This document shows, one piece after another, positions 42,710 through 51,625 of a stretch of DNA of 60,776 nt. Below the pieces are notes generated by a model. It was not told the DNA's origin and did not search any database. It saw only the letters and a list, made by a program, of their open reading frames with translations. The stretch spans positions 1-60,776 of the forward strand of contig NZ_PDHO01000031.1 of the NCBI RefSeq assembly GCF_002887815.1. The letters run 5' to 3'. Both the position numbers and the translations under genes were made by a program. Every line of letters starts with the position of its first letter. The stretch's first letter is position 1. Source of the DNA: Mycobacterium sp. ENV421 (GTDB taxonomy: Bacteria; Actinomycetota; Actinomycetes; Mycobacteriales; Mycobacteriaceae).

Positions 42710-44644
42710 CTAGCCCTCGATCTTGCGGGCGCCCAATTCGGTCTGCAAAAGCTCGAGCGCCACTTCCTCGGGATCACGCCGCGGGGCCGCGTCCTCATCG
42801 TCGCGGCCGACCTCGGCGATCATGCTGTCCTCTTCGGCCCGCTGGCGTTCGACCGGATCAGGTGCCGGTTCCGGTGGGAGCGGCTGTTCGGTCTCCTGCA
42901 CGGGCTGGCCGACGCCGACCTCGCAGCGCACCTTCCAGTTCACGCCCAGCGCATCCTTGAGCGCATCGCGGATCACGTCGGCGTTGCGCTGTTCACATAG
43001 CCGCTTGGCCAACGGCGCCGACTCATGTCCGAGGATCAGCGTGTTGTCCTCGACCGCACGCACGATCGCGCCGGCCAGCATGACCTCGGTGGTGCGGCTG
43101 CGCTGACGAACCTTCTCCCGCACCGTCGTCCACATGGTGCGCACTGCGGCCGCACCCGGTTCACCCGTGGCGGCGGCGGCCGGTGCCGCGGCGGGTTCGG
43201 TGGTCGGCGGCCGGGGTGTGGCCTCGGGCACCGGATCCGGCGCGGCGACAGGTTCGGGCCGCGCGACCGGTTCGGGTCGCGCAATCGGCTCCGGCTTGGC
43301 GATCGGCTCGGGAACAGGCCGCGGTGCGGGCGGCTCGACCACCGGTGTCGGCGCGGGCGCCACGGGCGCGGGCGCCGCTGCTGCCGGCTCGGGGGCTGCC
43401 GGCGCCTGCTGCGTCTTGCGCACATACTGCTTGGCCGGCACCGCCGGGGGTGCACCGGAATTCAACCCGGCCTCGCCCGCCGGGATCGTGATCTCCATCC
43501 GGGTCTCGATGCGTTCGATCCGCTGCAGCAGCGCCGACTCGGTGTCGCTGGCCGACGGCAGCAGCAGCCGGGCGCAGACCACCTCCAGCAGCAGCCGCGG
43601 CGCGGTCGCGCCGCGCATTTCTCCCAGCCCTGCGTGCACCACCTCGGCGTAGCGGGTCAGCGTCGCGGGCCCGATCTTCGCGGCCTGCTCACGCATCCGC
43701 TCCAGCACGTCGTCGGGGGCGTCGACCACACCGCGGCTGGCAGCGTCCGGAACTGCTTGCAGCACAATCAAATCGCGGAACCGCTCGAGCAGGTCGACGG
43801 CAAAGCGGCGCGGGTCATGTCCGGCGTCGATCACCGACTCCACCGCACCGAACAGCGCAGCCGCATCGCCCGCGGCCAGCGAGTCGACAGCGTCGTCGAT
43901 CAGGGCCACATCGGTGGCGCCCAGCAGCGCGAGCGCGCGCTGATAGTGCACGCGATTGCCTTCGGCACCGGCGAGCAGCTGGTCCAGGACGCTCAACGTG
44001 TCGCGGGGCGAGCCGCCGCCGGCCCGGATGACGAGCGGATACACCGCGTCGTCGACGGTGACGCTCTCCGAGGCGATGATCTTCTCGATCAGCGCGCGCA
44101 TGGTCTTCGGGGCCAGCAGCCGGAAGGGGTAGTGATGGGTGCGCGACCGGATCGTCGGCAACACCTTCTCCGGTTCGGTGGTGGCGAACACGAAGATCAG
44201 GTGCTCAGGCGGCTCCTCGACGATCTTCAGCAGCGCGTTGAAGCCCGCGGTGGTGACCATGTGCGCTTCATCGACGATGAAGATGCGGTAGCGCGACTGG
44301 GCGGGCGCGTAGAACGCCCGGTCGCGGAGTTCGCGGGTGTCGTCCACACCGCCGTGGCTGGCGGCGTCGAGTTCGACGACGTCGACCGAGCCCGGGCCGT
44401 TCGGGGCCAGTGCCACACACGAATCGCATACCCCGCACGGCGTCGGTGTCGGCCCCTGTTCGCAGTTCAGCGAGCGGGCGAGGATGCGGGCCGAGGAGGT
44501 CTTCCCGCAGCCGCGAGGTCCGGAGAACAGATACGCGTGGTTGATCCGATGCGCCGTCAGCGCGGTCGACAGCGGTTCGGTGACGTGCTCCTGGCCCACC
44601 ACCTCGGCGAAGGTTGCCGGCCGGTACTTGCGGTAGAGCGCCAC
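42710..44644 (-). CDS. dnaX: DNA polymerase III subunit tau/gamma
   Basis: Clamp-loader ATPase. The 644-residue chain has Walker A SGPRGCGKTS (41-50), a zinc module CEQGPTPTPCGVCDSC, Walker B/DEAH FIVDEAHMVTT and sensor 1 FATTEPEKVLPTIRSR. A Pro/Ala/Glu-Pro linker of about 110 residues (430-500) leads to the tau C-terminal domain. I see no A-rich slippery site for a separate gamma product. Corresponds to Rv3721c. Confidence 0.96.
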   Translation of the reverse strand: MALYRKYRPATFAEVVGQEHVTEPLSTALTAHRINHAYLFSGPRGCGKTSSARILARSLNCEQGPTPTPCGVCDSCVALAPNGPGSVDVVELDAASHGGVDDTRELRDRAFYAPAQSRYRIFIVDEAHMVTTAGFNALLKIVEEPPEHLIFVFATTEPEKVLPTIRSRTHHYPFRLLAPKTMRALIEKIIASESVTVDDAVYPLVIRAGGGSPRDTLSVLDQLLAGAEGNRVHYQRALALLGATDVALIDDAVDSLAAGDAAALFGAVESVIDAGHDPRRFAVDLLERFRDLIVLQAVPDAASRGVVDAPDDVLERMREQAAKIGPATLTRYAEVVHAGLGEMRGATAPRLLLEVVCARLLLPSASDTESALLQRIERIETRMEITIPAGEAGLNSGAPPAVPAKQYVRKTQQAPAAPEPAAAAPAPVAPAPTPVVEPPAPRPVPEPIAKPEPIARPEPVARPEPVAAPDPVPEATPRPPTTEPAAAPAAAATGEPGAAAVRTMWTTVREKVRQRSRTTEVMLAGAIVRAVEDNTLILGHESAPLAKRLCEQRNADVIRDALKDALGVNWKVRCEVGVGQPVQETEQPLPPEPAPDPVERQRAEEDSMIAEVGRDDEDAAPRRDPEEVALELLQTELGARKIEG

Positions 44645-44653
44645 GGGTGAAGG

Positions 44654-45952
44654 CTACCGACCGTCGGTGACAGCCGCGGACCCCAGCAAGGACTCGGTGG
44701 CTGCCAGCAACGCGCAGGTGGCCAGGCCGTCGATCGCGTCGGTCAGATCCGACACCGGCGGGAACGTCGGCGCGATCCGAATGTTCTTGTCGTCCGGATC
44801 TTTTCGATAGGGGAACGACGCGCCCGCCTCGGTGACCGCGATGCCGGCGTCCTTGGCCAGCGCGACGGTCCGCTTGGCCGTCCCGGGCAGCACGTCGAGG
44901 CTGATGAAGTAGCCGCCCTTGGGCTCGGTCCAGGACGCGACCTTGGAATCGGTGAGCCGCTTGTCCAGGATGTCCAGAGCGAGCGCGAACTTCGGCGCCA
45001 GCAGCTGCTGGTGGCGCTGCATGTGTAGCCGCACCCCGTCGGCATCTTTGAAGAACAACAGGTGCCGGAGGTGGTTGACCTTGTCGGGGCCGATCGACTT
45101 CTTACCGGCGTACTGCAGATACCAGGCGATGTTGCCCAGCGATCCGCCGAAGAAACTCACCCCTGCCCCGGCGAAGGTGATCTTCGAGGTGGACGCGAAC
45201 ACATAAGGCCGGTGCGGGTTGCCCGCCTTGTCGGCCAGGCCGAGGATGTCGACCTGGCGCGGGAAGTCCAGCGTCAGCGTGTGGACCGCGTAGGCGTTGT
45301 CCCAGAACAACCGGAAATCCGGTGCGGCGGTGCGCATTTGCACCAGCCTGCGGACCACTTCCCAGGAATAGGTGGTGCCGGTCGGATTGGAGAACACCGG
45401 TACGCACCACATGCCCTTGATGGCGGGGTCGGCGGCGACAAGCTCCTCGATGAGGTCGACGTCGGGGCCGTCCTCGTTCATCGGGACGCTGATCATCTCG
45501 ATGCCGTAGCTCTCGGTGATCGCGAAGTGCCGGTCATATCCCGGAGCCGGGCAGAGGAACTTGATCACCGGCTCCTCGCTCCACGGCCGCGGCGAGTCGA
45601 CGCCACCGTGCAGCAGCGAGAACACCACGATGTCGTGCATCAGCTCCAGGCTGGCGTTGTTCCCGGCGATCAGATTGGGCACCGGGATGCCGAGAAGGTC
45701 ACTGAAGATCGAGCGCAGACCGGGCAGCCCATGCAGGCCGCCGTAATTGCGGGTGTCGGTACCGTCCTCGTCGCGGTACTGCTCACCGGGCAGGCTCAAC
45801 AGCGCATTGGACAGGTCCAGCTGCTCTGCCGACGGCTTGCCCCGGGTGAGGTCCAACGACAGCTTCTTGGCCTGCAGGTCGGCGTAGTTTTGCCGCTGCA
45901 AATCATGCTGGGCTCGCAACTCATCGGGGCCCAGGGAGTGGAACGACACCAT
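44654..45952 (-). CDS. aspB: aspartate aminotransferase (Rv3722c/AspB-type)
   Basis: A 432-residue class I/II aminotransferase of the actinobacterial Rv3722c type, described in M. tuberculosis as the main aspartate-forming aminotransferase. The PLP lysine is in FASTSKITFAGAGVSFF; the cofactor motif SNPTGTTYSWE and FWDNAYAVHTL precede it. It lies upstream of dnaX (9 bp after the aminotransferase stop), so they are cotranscribed. The start ATG 45952 lies 14 bp from the SRP RNA 3' end. Confidence 0.93.
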   Translation of the reverse strand: MVSFHSLGPDELRAQHDLQRQNYADLQAKKLSLDLTRGKPSAEQLDLSNALLSLPGEQYRDEDGTDTRNYGGLHGLPGLRSIFSDLLGIPVPNLIAGNNASLELMHDIVVFSLLHGGVDSPRPWSEEPVIKFLCPAPGYDRHFAITESYGIEMISVPMNEDGPDVDLIEELVAADPAIKGMWCVPVFSNPTGTTYSWEVVRRLVQMRTAAPDFRLFWDNAYAVHTLTLDFPRQVDILGLADKAGNPHRPYVFASTSKITFAGAGVSFFGGSLGNIAWYLQYAGKKSIGPDKVNHLRHLLFFKDADGVRLHMQRHQQLLAPKFALALDILDKRLTDSKVASWTEPKGGYFISLDVLPGTAKRTVALAKDAGIAVTEAGASFPYRKDPDDKNIRIAPTFPPVSDLTDAIDGLATCALLAATESLLGSAAVTDGR

Positions 45953-45966
45953 GCGCCTTTCACGAA

Positions 45967-46056
45967 GGGGACCCCGCGCACCCGCCAGAGCCCATTGACC
46001 CTTGCTGCCTTCCGGCCCTGGGGGAGTTCACAGGATAGACGCCGCGCGGGGTCCGT
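45967..46056 (-). ncRNA. ffs: 4.5S-type signal recognition particle RNA
   Basis: Minus-strand RNA with the conserved SRP domain IV: GGAAGGCAGCAAGG (around 46001-46014) flanked by GGGCC and GGCUCUGG-type arms. The outer stem pairs GGACCCCGCGC (46054-46044) with GCGCGGGGTCC (45979-45969), 11 bp. Ends are set from the outer stem and are good to a few bases. Located directly upstream of aspB. Confidence 0.93.
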
Positions 46057-46162
46057 TGCGAGTGTAATACCCGCCGACGAGTGCTCCGCCGCGGAGGCGG
46101 CAAGACGAGGTGAGCCAGGCGGCCGGGGCGAGGCACCTCCCGAGTCCGCTACCATTGCCGAC

Positions 46163-46248
46163 GGAGGATTCGCCTAGTGGCCTATGGCGCTCGCCTGGAA
46201 CGCGGGTTGGGTTAACAGCCCTCAGGGGTTCAAATCCCCTATCCTCCG
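46163..46248 (+). tRNA. tRNA-Ser (anticodon GGA)
   Basis: A class II tRNA of 86 bases. Acceptor arms GGAGGAT (46163-46169) and ATCCTCC (46241-46247) pair fully, with G as discriminator at 46248. The D arm opens CGCCTAGTGGCC; the anticodon loop is CTGGAAC, giving GGA; a long variable arm GTTGGGTTAACAGCCC follows; the T arm has GGGGTTCAAATCCCC. CCA is not encoded. The tRNA is followed after 6 bases by a terminator. Confidence 0.95.
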
Positions 46249-46254
46249 CACCTG

Positions 46255-46304
46255 ATCCGAGGTGCGACTGGGGGGTCACAGCGCCTGGTCGCACCTCGGA
46301 TTTT
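46255..46304 (+). terminator. intrinsic terminator after tRNA-Ser, upstream of lucA
   Basis: A perfect 14-bp stem (46255-46268 ATCCGAGGTGCGAC with 46288-46301) and a 19-base loop, with the right arm running into TTTT. It starts 6 bases after tRNA-Ser and ends 17 bases before the lucA ATG, so the lucA ribosome site lies immediately past it. Confidence 0.85.
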
Positions 46305-46320
46305 GATTGTGAGGAGGGGT

Positions 46321-47091
46321 ATGGGGCGCGCCGCCGCGACTGCACTTCAGCTGGTGCTGTGGGTGCTGGCCGGAGCTCTGTACTTCTTGTTCGTGTTGCC
46401 CCGGTGGTGGGAGCTGATGGGCGACACCACCCACACGCTGGGCACCGTTGCGCGCATCGTCGCCGGTGTCCTGTTCGCGCTGGCCGCGCTGCCGGTGTTG
46501 CTCACCTTGGTGCGCAGCCGCAAGCCCGAGGCCGGCACTCCCCAGTTGGCGCTGCGCCTGCGGCTGTGGTCGGTGATCCTGCACGTGGTCGCCGGTGTGC
46601 TGATCGTCGGGACGGCGATCGCCGAGATCTGGGTCAGCCTCGACAAGGGCGGCCCGTGGCTGTTCGGCGTCTACGGCGCCGCCGCGGCGATCGCAGTGCT
46701 CGCGCTGCTCGCCTTTCAGCTGGCCTACACCGCCGAGCTGCCGCCCAAGCCGGCGAAGCCGAAGAAAGAGAAGAAGGCCAAGAAGAAGCGCGGCAAGGCG
46801 GCCGACTCCGAAGAGACCACCGAGATCGCCGAAGCCACCGACCCTGCCGACTCCGCGGACGCAGAGCAGACGAGCGAGCCGGCCGTCGAGGACGAGAAGC
46901 CCGCCGAAGTGTCGGCCGAGGCAACTCCCGAGCCCGAGCCTGAACCCGAGTCCGAGCCCGAGGCCGAGGCGCAACCCACTGACGACGCCGACGCCGAACC
47001 TGCTGGTGCGCTGCGGAACAAGCGCCCGACCGGCAAGACGAACCATCGTCTGCGCCGGCGCAACCGCGGCAACGTCGCGGTCGACGAGTAG
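46321..47091 (+). CDS. lucA: LucA-like lipid uptake coordinator
   Basis: A 256-residue membrane protein matching Rv3723, LucA, which in M. tuberculosis stabilises Mce1 and Mce4 transporters and coordinates fatty acid and cholesterol import. It has four hydrophobic helices in residues 5-140, then a Lys-rich stretch (KPKKEKKAKKKRGK), an acidic Glu/Pro/Ala tail and a basic end. ATG 46321 has GAGGAGG 4 bases upstream. No mce genes are in the window, so the role is by orthology. Confidence 0.85.
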   Translation: MGRAAATALQLVLWVLAGALYFLFVLPRWWELMGDTTHTLGTVARIVAGVLFALAALPVLLTLVRSRKPEAGTPQLALRLRLWSVILHVVAGVLIVGTAIAEIWVSLDKGGPWLFGVYGAAAAIAVLALLAFQLAYTAELPPKPAKPKKEKKAKKKRGKAADSEETTEIAEATDPADSADAEQTSEPAVEDEKPAEVSAEATPEPEPEPESEPEAEAQPTDDADAEPAGALRNKRPTGKTNHRLRRRNRGNVAVDE

Positions 47092-47152
47092 AAGACTGTC
47101 GAGTTCACCTAAACAACCGTCTGAACTGCGCAGCCGACCCTATGCTGAGCGA

Positions 47153-48220
47153 GTGCCCAACATTTCCCCCTATCGGGTCGTCCAATGGACGACCGGCAAT
47201 GTAGGAAAGAGCTCCGTCCAGGCGATCACCGCCAACCCCACCTTCGAACTCGTCGGCTGTTATGCGTGGTCGGCGGACAAGGCCGGCCGCGACGTCGGCG
47301 AGCTGGTCGGTATCGAACCGCTGGGAGTCACAGCTACCAACGACGTCGACGCCCTCCTGGCACTCAAGCCGGACTGCGTGGTCTACAACCCGATGTGGAT
47401 CGACGTCGACGAGCTGGTCCGGATCCTGTCGGCAGGCGTCAATGTCGTCGCCTCGGCGTCGTTCATCACCGGCCAGAACCTGGGCGAGGGCCGCGCCCGC
47501 ATCGAGGAGGCCTGCAAAGCAGGCGGCTCGACGATGTTCGGCTCAGGGGTCAGCCCCGGCTTCGCCGAGCTACTGGCAATCGTCGCCGCCACCTCCTGCG
47601 ATCGCGTCGACAAGATCACCATCGCCGAGTCCGCCGACACCACCCTCTACGACTCCCCCGAAACCGAGCGACCGGTCGGATTCGATATGCGCATCGACGA
47701 TCCCGCGCTGGAGCCGATGGCCGCCAAAGGCACCGCGGTGTTCGCCGAGGCGGTGCAGCTGGTCGCCGATTCCCTCGGCCTGGAGCTGGACGAGATCACC
47801 TGCGTGTCCGAATACGCCCAGACCACCGAGGACCTTCCGATGGCATCGTGGACCATCAAGGCAGGCCACGTTGCCGGGGTCTACGCGAGCTGGCAGGGCA
47901 TCGTCAACGGCAAGACCGTCATCGACATCAACGTGCGATGGAAGAAGGGCACCACCCTCGAGCCGGACTGGCAGCTCGACGCCGACGGCTGGAAGATCAC
48001 CATCGACGGACGTCCAACGGTGAACATGCAGGTCGGATTTCTGCCGCCGATGGACATGATCGAGAACGCGACATCACTCGAAGACTTCTTCGTGCTCGGC
48101 CACATCATGACGGCGATGCCGCCGATTCACGCGATCCCCGCCGTTGTCGCCGCGCCACCAGGCATCGCGACCTACAACGATCTGCCGCTGCCGAAGGCTC
48201 GAGGCGTGGTGCCGAGCTAG
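47153..48220 (+). CDS. DapB-like NAD(P)-dependent oxidoreductase
   Basis: A 355-residue protein with an N-terminal dinucleotide-binding fold (YRVVQWTTGNVGKSSVQAI) as in dihydrodipicolinate reductase and 2,4-diaminopentanoate dehydrogenase-like proteins, and an unassigned C-terminal half. Mycobacteria carry many such paralogues whose substrates are unknown. It is not the housekeeping DapB (too long, different catalytic motifs). GTG 47153 is chosen; the frame upstream overlaps lucA. About 60 bp separate it from lucA. Confidence 0.8.
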   Translation: MPNISPYRVVQWTTGNVGKSSVQAITANPTFELVGCYAWSADKAGRDVGELVGIEPLGVTATNDVDALLALKPDCVVYNPMWIDVDELVRILSAGVNVVASASFITGQNLGEGRARIEEACKAGGSTMFGSGVSPGFAELLAIVAATSCDRVDKITIAESADTTLYDSPETERPVGFDMRIDDPALEPMAAKGTAVFAEAVQLVADSLGLELDEITCVSEYAQTTEDLPMASWTIKAGHVAGVYASWQGIVNGKTVIDINVRWKKGTTLEPDWQLDADGWKITIDGRPTVNMQVGFLPPMDMIENATSLEDFFVLGHIMTAMPPIHAIPAVVAAPPGIATYNDLPLPKARGVVPS

Positions 48221-48226
48221 CGGCCG

Positions 48227-48482
48227 CTAGATGCAGGCACCGCCGGTCACCAGCCCGAACGGACCGTTGGCCTGCACGCAGGCGGCGGGCGGGCCCGTAG
48301 TACACGGGGCCGTAGTCCGGCCCGCGCCAGTCGCCACGGCCGCGGTGATGGTCATTCCACTGCCAGCCGTCATGGCCGTGGCCATGTCCCGGGTCGGCGT
48401 AGGCGACACCGGTGCCCACACCGAGGCCGGCCAAGCCGAGCCCCGCGGAAAGTGCTGCCGCTGCGATCTTCGTCAGTGTCAT
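48227..48482 (-). pseudogene. small secreted protein with a one-base frameshift
   Basis: The frame from ATG 48482 encodes a signal peptide (MTLTKIAAAALSAGLGLAGL...VAYADPG) and a His/Gly/Trp-rich region to GPVYYGP. A second frame continues with PPAACVQANGPFGLVTGGACI and a stop at 48227, the C-terminal pattern I expect for this mycobacterial family. The span is 256 bases, so one extra base, most simply in the GGGCCC run at 48291-48296, separates the frames. Without the shift the product would be about 84 residues. As written, the first frame runs on to 48105 inside the neighbouring gene. A sequencing error is possible. Confidence 0.65.
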
Positions 48483-48655
48483 CGTGTTGATCCCTTACGA
48501 CCTCAAGCGCCCCGACCCGTCACACTCGTTTTGCAACAGAGCAGATTTTGATCGAATTCCCCTAGCCGCCAACAACTTAGGGAGACCCCCACCAGCGTCT
48601 GCTCCTGTGTATTTGCTCTTGAGTTCCCGTCGGGTACGGCGCGCCTAGTTCTGGC

Positions 48656-48937
48656 GTGGTCAACCGATGCCACCATGCAGCCGTGCACACGCATCGGAGC
48701 GCACCATTTTTTGCTGCGGGTGTGATCGCACTCGCAGCGCAGGTGATGCTGCCCACGACCTCGATCGCGCACGCGGACGCCTGCCCCGACGTCCATGTCG
48801 TGTACGCCCGCGGAACCGATACCGTCCCGCCGGTCGACGCGGTCGGCCAAGCTCTGGTCAATACCAGATACGTCAGTTCCGGGGTGGTCACTCAAGCCGC
48901 GCAGTTCGCGGTCAGCCGGCTGACGTCAGCCGGCTGA
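48656..48937 (+). pseudogene. truncated cutinase (Cut5/Rv3724 remnant)
   Basis: 93 codons remain: a signal peptide (about residues 10-38, ending SIAHADA) and the cutinase N-terminal signature CPDVHVVYARGTDTVPPVDAVGQALVN. The frame ends at SRLTSAG, well before the GYSQGA nucleophile, aspartate and histidine motifs of an approximately 200-residue cutinase. The rest is absent; the next base pairs are the tandem palindrome and the 3' end of the convergent gene. By position it corresponds to Rv3724, which is also split in M. tuberculosis. Confidence 0.75.
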
Positions 48938-48938
48938 C
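48911..48938. repeat. tandem perfect palindrome at the cutinase truncation point
   Basis: GTCAGCCGGCTGAC occurs twice without a gap (48911-48924 and 48925-48938). Each unit is a perfect 14-bp palindrome, so the whole 28 bp is one too. It overlaps the stop of the cutinase remnant and lies 7 bp from the stop of the convergent hydrolase gene, so it may act as a two-way terminator. Confidence 0.95.
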
Positions 48939-48945
48939 CGGGTCC

Positions 48946-51477
48946 TTACGGCTCCGGGCTGAACTTGGTCGGGTCGGCTGTCGGCAGCGTCAGGTTGATG
49001 TTGGAGATGTTGACGACGCCGAACGCGGTGAACCTCTCGTATGCGGTCGCCGAGCTGGTGATCTGCAGAGTCAGATCGTCGCTCGCATCGGCAGCGGTGT
49101 AGACCATGTTCTCCATGTTGATGGTCGCGGTGTGAGTGCGCCCATCCAACGTCACCGCCACCGGCGTCACCAGGTTCCCAACGACCAGACCCGTCTTGTT
49201 GTCCACCAGCTGTGCGTAGACGAAGCGGCTGTTACCCAGACCCTGGTAGTCGAAGCTCACCGTGGGCGCGCCCAGGTACGTCGTACCGACCTGGGTCGGC
49301 ACGGCCACGTTGATCGCGTTGCGCGCTTTGGACGCCAAGCCCAGCGAGTACGGGATCGCCGCCTGCGGCGCGGGCCCGGAGCCACCGATGATCGGGACGA
49401 TTCCCAGCCTCCCGCCGGACGCTCCGGTCACCGCTTGATCGGGTGTGCCGAACAAGTCGCTGCCCGACGTGGGAAGGGAGTCTGACTGGTACCAATTCCC
49501 GTTCTGGTCGGTGAACTGGAAATTGGGGATGTTCGGTGTCCCGCTGGTGTTGCCGTCCTTCACGTAGTAGTCCAGCCAGGCGAACGTCGAGGCCAGGTTG
49601 GGGTTGACGTCACCGTTGTTGGTCAGACACACCCCGTGGCCGCCGCAGAACCAGATCATCTTCACCGGCGTGCCATACGGGTTGGCGATGATCGTCTGCG
49701 CGTTGTCGATCGCCTGCTGCAGGGTGAACAACACGTCGACCGTGCCCTGGATCAGCAGCGTCGGCGCCTTCAGCTGGTTGAGCAGCGACGTGGGACCGCT
49801 GCTGGCCAACAAAGACTGCGCAGTGTTGGTCAGGACTCCGAACAGGTCGCCGGTGATGATGCCCTGATAGATCAGGTTGTTGATCCGGGCCTTCGACAGG
49901 ACCAGCGACAGCAGCAGCAGCGACGCGTATGACGTCTTGAACGAGCCGTCGGGGTACAGCGAGTTGTTCAGTGAGTTCCACGAGATACCCGGGACGATCG
50001 CGTCGATCCGTGGGTCGGTGGCCGCGCTGGTGAGCTGGATACCGCCGCCGTAGGAGCCTCCGACCATCCCGACTCGGGGATCATTCGGACCGTCGAGAAG
50101 CGAGTTATCCAATCCGGCAACATAATTGAGGATTGACGATACGTCGCGTGCCTCGAAGAAGGGGCTGTCGAGCTGCAGGATGCCGCCGGAGGCGAACTCG
50201 CCGCGAGGATCCCAGGTGACCACGTTGTAGTTGTCGCGCAGTAGCGAGACACCCGGTGTCAGTCCGCCGATGCCGTACTGCGTGTACGGGTCGGTCTGGC
50301 CGGCCGTCGCCAGACCGGGGCCGTCGAGAATCGTTGGCGCCGTGTCGGATCCGGTGAGGCCGAGCTTCGGGAACCAGTTGACGCTGATCAGGGTGCCGTC
50401 GAAGGACGGCATCTTGTAGGTGTAGGCCACGGGGTCGGTCGCGGGCAGCACGTCCGTCGAGTTGAACGTGGCGACCTGCGAGTACCCGATGATCGGCGCC
50501 AGCAGGTCACCGAGGACCGGGGTCTGATGCAGGACCACGATCACCTGACCGGCCAAGCCGCCGAGGAGCGGGATGCTCTCCACGATCTGGTCGAACTGGG
50601 TCTTCTGAGCTACCAGAATCTTGAACTGCTCATTGACCGTTCCGCCGAGCACCGACTGGTCGGGCAGGTAGCTGAAGTTGCCGAGCGTGTAGTTGGTGTC
50701 GCCGGTCGCGGAGAAGGTGATCTTCCCGCCCTTGTTGGGCCCACTGATCAGTGTGTAGGTGAGTCCGGACGCCCCGGTGGCGTTGGTGGTGCCGTCGATG
50801 ATGCCGTCATTGATGACCAGTACCGGATTGATCGCGATCGGATTGCTCGCCAACGCCGACGCGGTCGTGCGCCGCTGCAGTGCCGCGAAGGTCAGCGCCA
50901 GTGGCGAGTCGACGGCAGGCCTGGGCAGGCCACCGGAGAACGGGTCGAGCACGTCGTGCAGAGCGTTGGTCAGCACTCCGGAGATCGCACTCGGGGACGG
51001 CAGCACAGGCAGCTTGGGAGCCAGCGATGCCGCCGGCGTCACTACTGCGGCAGTCGAGTTCGCCGACGGTGCGACGACATCGGAGCTACCGCCGGAACCG
51101 GATTGCGATCCCGAGTTGTTTGCCTCTCCGGCAGTGGAACTCGTTGTTTGCGCGGACACCGCGGAATCGGCGCGCACTGGAGCTGGGCCGGCCTTGGAAT
51201 GCTTGGAGCTGGTCTTGGCACCGCCGGTACCGACCACGTGACCTGACCCGACGGTGGTCGTCCGCTTGGACGCCCCGGTGGATGTCGACGCCCCCTTCGA
51301 CCCGGTTCCGGACGAGTTCGCGGCGCCGCTCGCAGAGCTCGAATTCGAGCTTGCCCCCGACGATCCCGTCGACCCGTCCGCCCATGCGACGCCGTAACCC
51401 GTGGAGAACACCGCGGCGCCCACTCCGAGGGCCACCGCCAATCCGCCAACCCGACCGACAAACCTCGAAGCACCCAT
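48946..51477 (-). CDS. large secreted CocE/PepX-type alpha/beta hydrolase
   Basis: An 843-residue exported hydrolase. N terminus: GRVGGLAVALGVGAAVFSTGYGVAWA signal split from a Ser/Gly/Thr-rich linker (35-150). Residues 185-280 hold a DSPLALTFAALQRR helix and a VCBS/Ig-like domain. The hydrolase domain (about 350-640) has the nucleophile elbow GGSYGGG (Ser475), with Asp581 in GTVDVLF and His614 in GGHGVC as the likely triad. The C-terminal part (700-843) is a jelly-roll like PepX_C/CocE. The substrate (ester or peptide) is unknown. Surface location is inferred. Confidence 0.85.
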   Translation of the reverse strand: MGASRFVGRVGGLAVALGVGAAVFSTGYGVAWADGSTGSSGASSNSSSASGAANSSGTGSKGASTSTGASKRTTTVGSGHVVGTGGAKTSSKHSKAGPAPVRADSAVSAQTTSSTAGEANNSGSQSGSGGSSDVVAPSANSTAAVVTPAASLAPKLPVLPSPSAISGVLTNALHDVLDPFSGGLPRPAVDSPLALTFAALQRRTTASALASNPIAINPVLVINDGIIDGTTNATGASGLTYTLISGPNKGGKITFSATGDTNYTLGNFSYLPDQSVLGGTVNEQFKILVAQKTQFDQIVESIPLLGGLAGQVIVVLHQTPVLGDLLAPIIGYSQVATFNSTDVLPATDPVAYTYKMPSFDGTLISVNWFPKLGLTGSDTAPTILDGPGLATAGQTDPYTQYGIGGLTPGVSLLRDNYNVVTWDPRGEFASGGILQLDSPFFEARDVSSILNYVAGLDNSLLDGPNDPRVGMVGGSYGGGIQLTSAATDPRIDAIVPGISWNSLNNSLYPDGSFKTSYASLLLLSLVLSKARINNLIYQGIITGDLFGVLTNTAQSLLASSGPTSLLNQLKAPTLLIQGTVDVLFTLQQAIDNAQTIIANPYGTPVKMIWFCGGHGVCLTNNGDVNPNLASTFAWLDYYVKDGNTSGTPNIPNFQFTDQNGNWYQSDSLPTSGSDLFGTPDQAVTGASGGRLGIVPIIGGSGPAPQAAIPYSLGLASKARNAINVAVPTQVGTTYLGAPTVSFDYQGLGNSRFVYAQLVDNKTGLVVGNLVTPVAVTLDGRTHTATINMENMVYTAADASDDLTLQITSSATAYERFTAFGVVNISNINLTLPTADPTKFSPEP

Positions 51478-51625
51478 GACTTTCTACCTCCCGACCAACG
51501 ACGGCGACAGCGCCTCAGCGGAGGGTATGCCTGCAAACGGACGCGGGTTCACGAAACGCCCAAACTGTCAGCAACTAATTTGCTACAGCGACAAGACTGG
51601 GCGAGTCGTGTTGCGCGCCAAAGAA

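Noticed and set aside
42710..44644. possible programmed frameshift giving a short dnaX gamma product
   Set aside because: No A-rich slippery heptamer was seen in the linker region; the GC-rich Pro/Ala codons do not support it.
43025..44650. 541-codon open frame antisense to dnaX
   Set aside because: Arg/Gly-rich low-complexity translation, fully inside dnaX.
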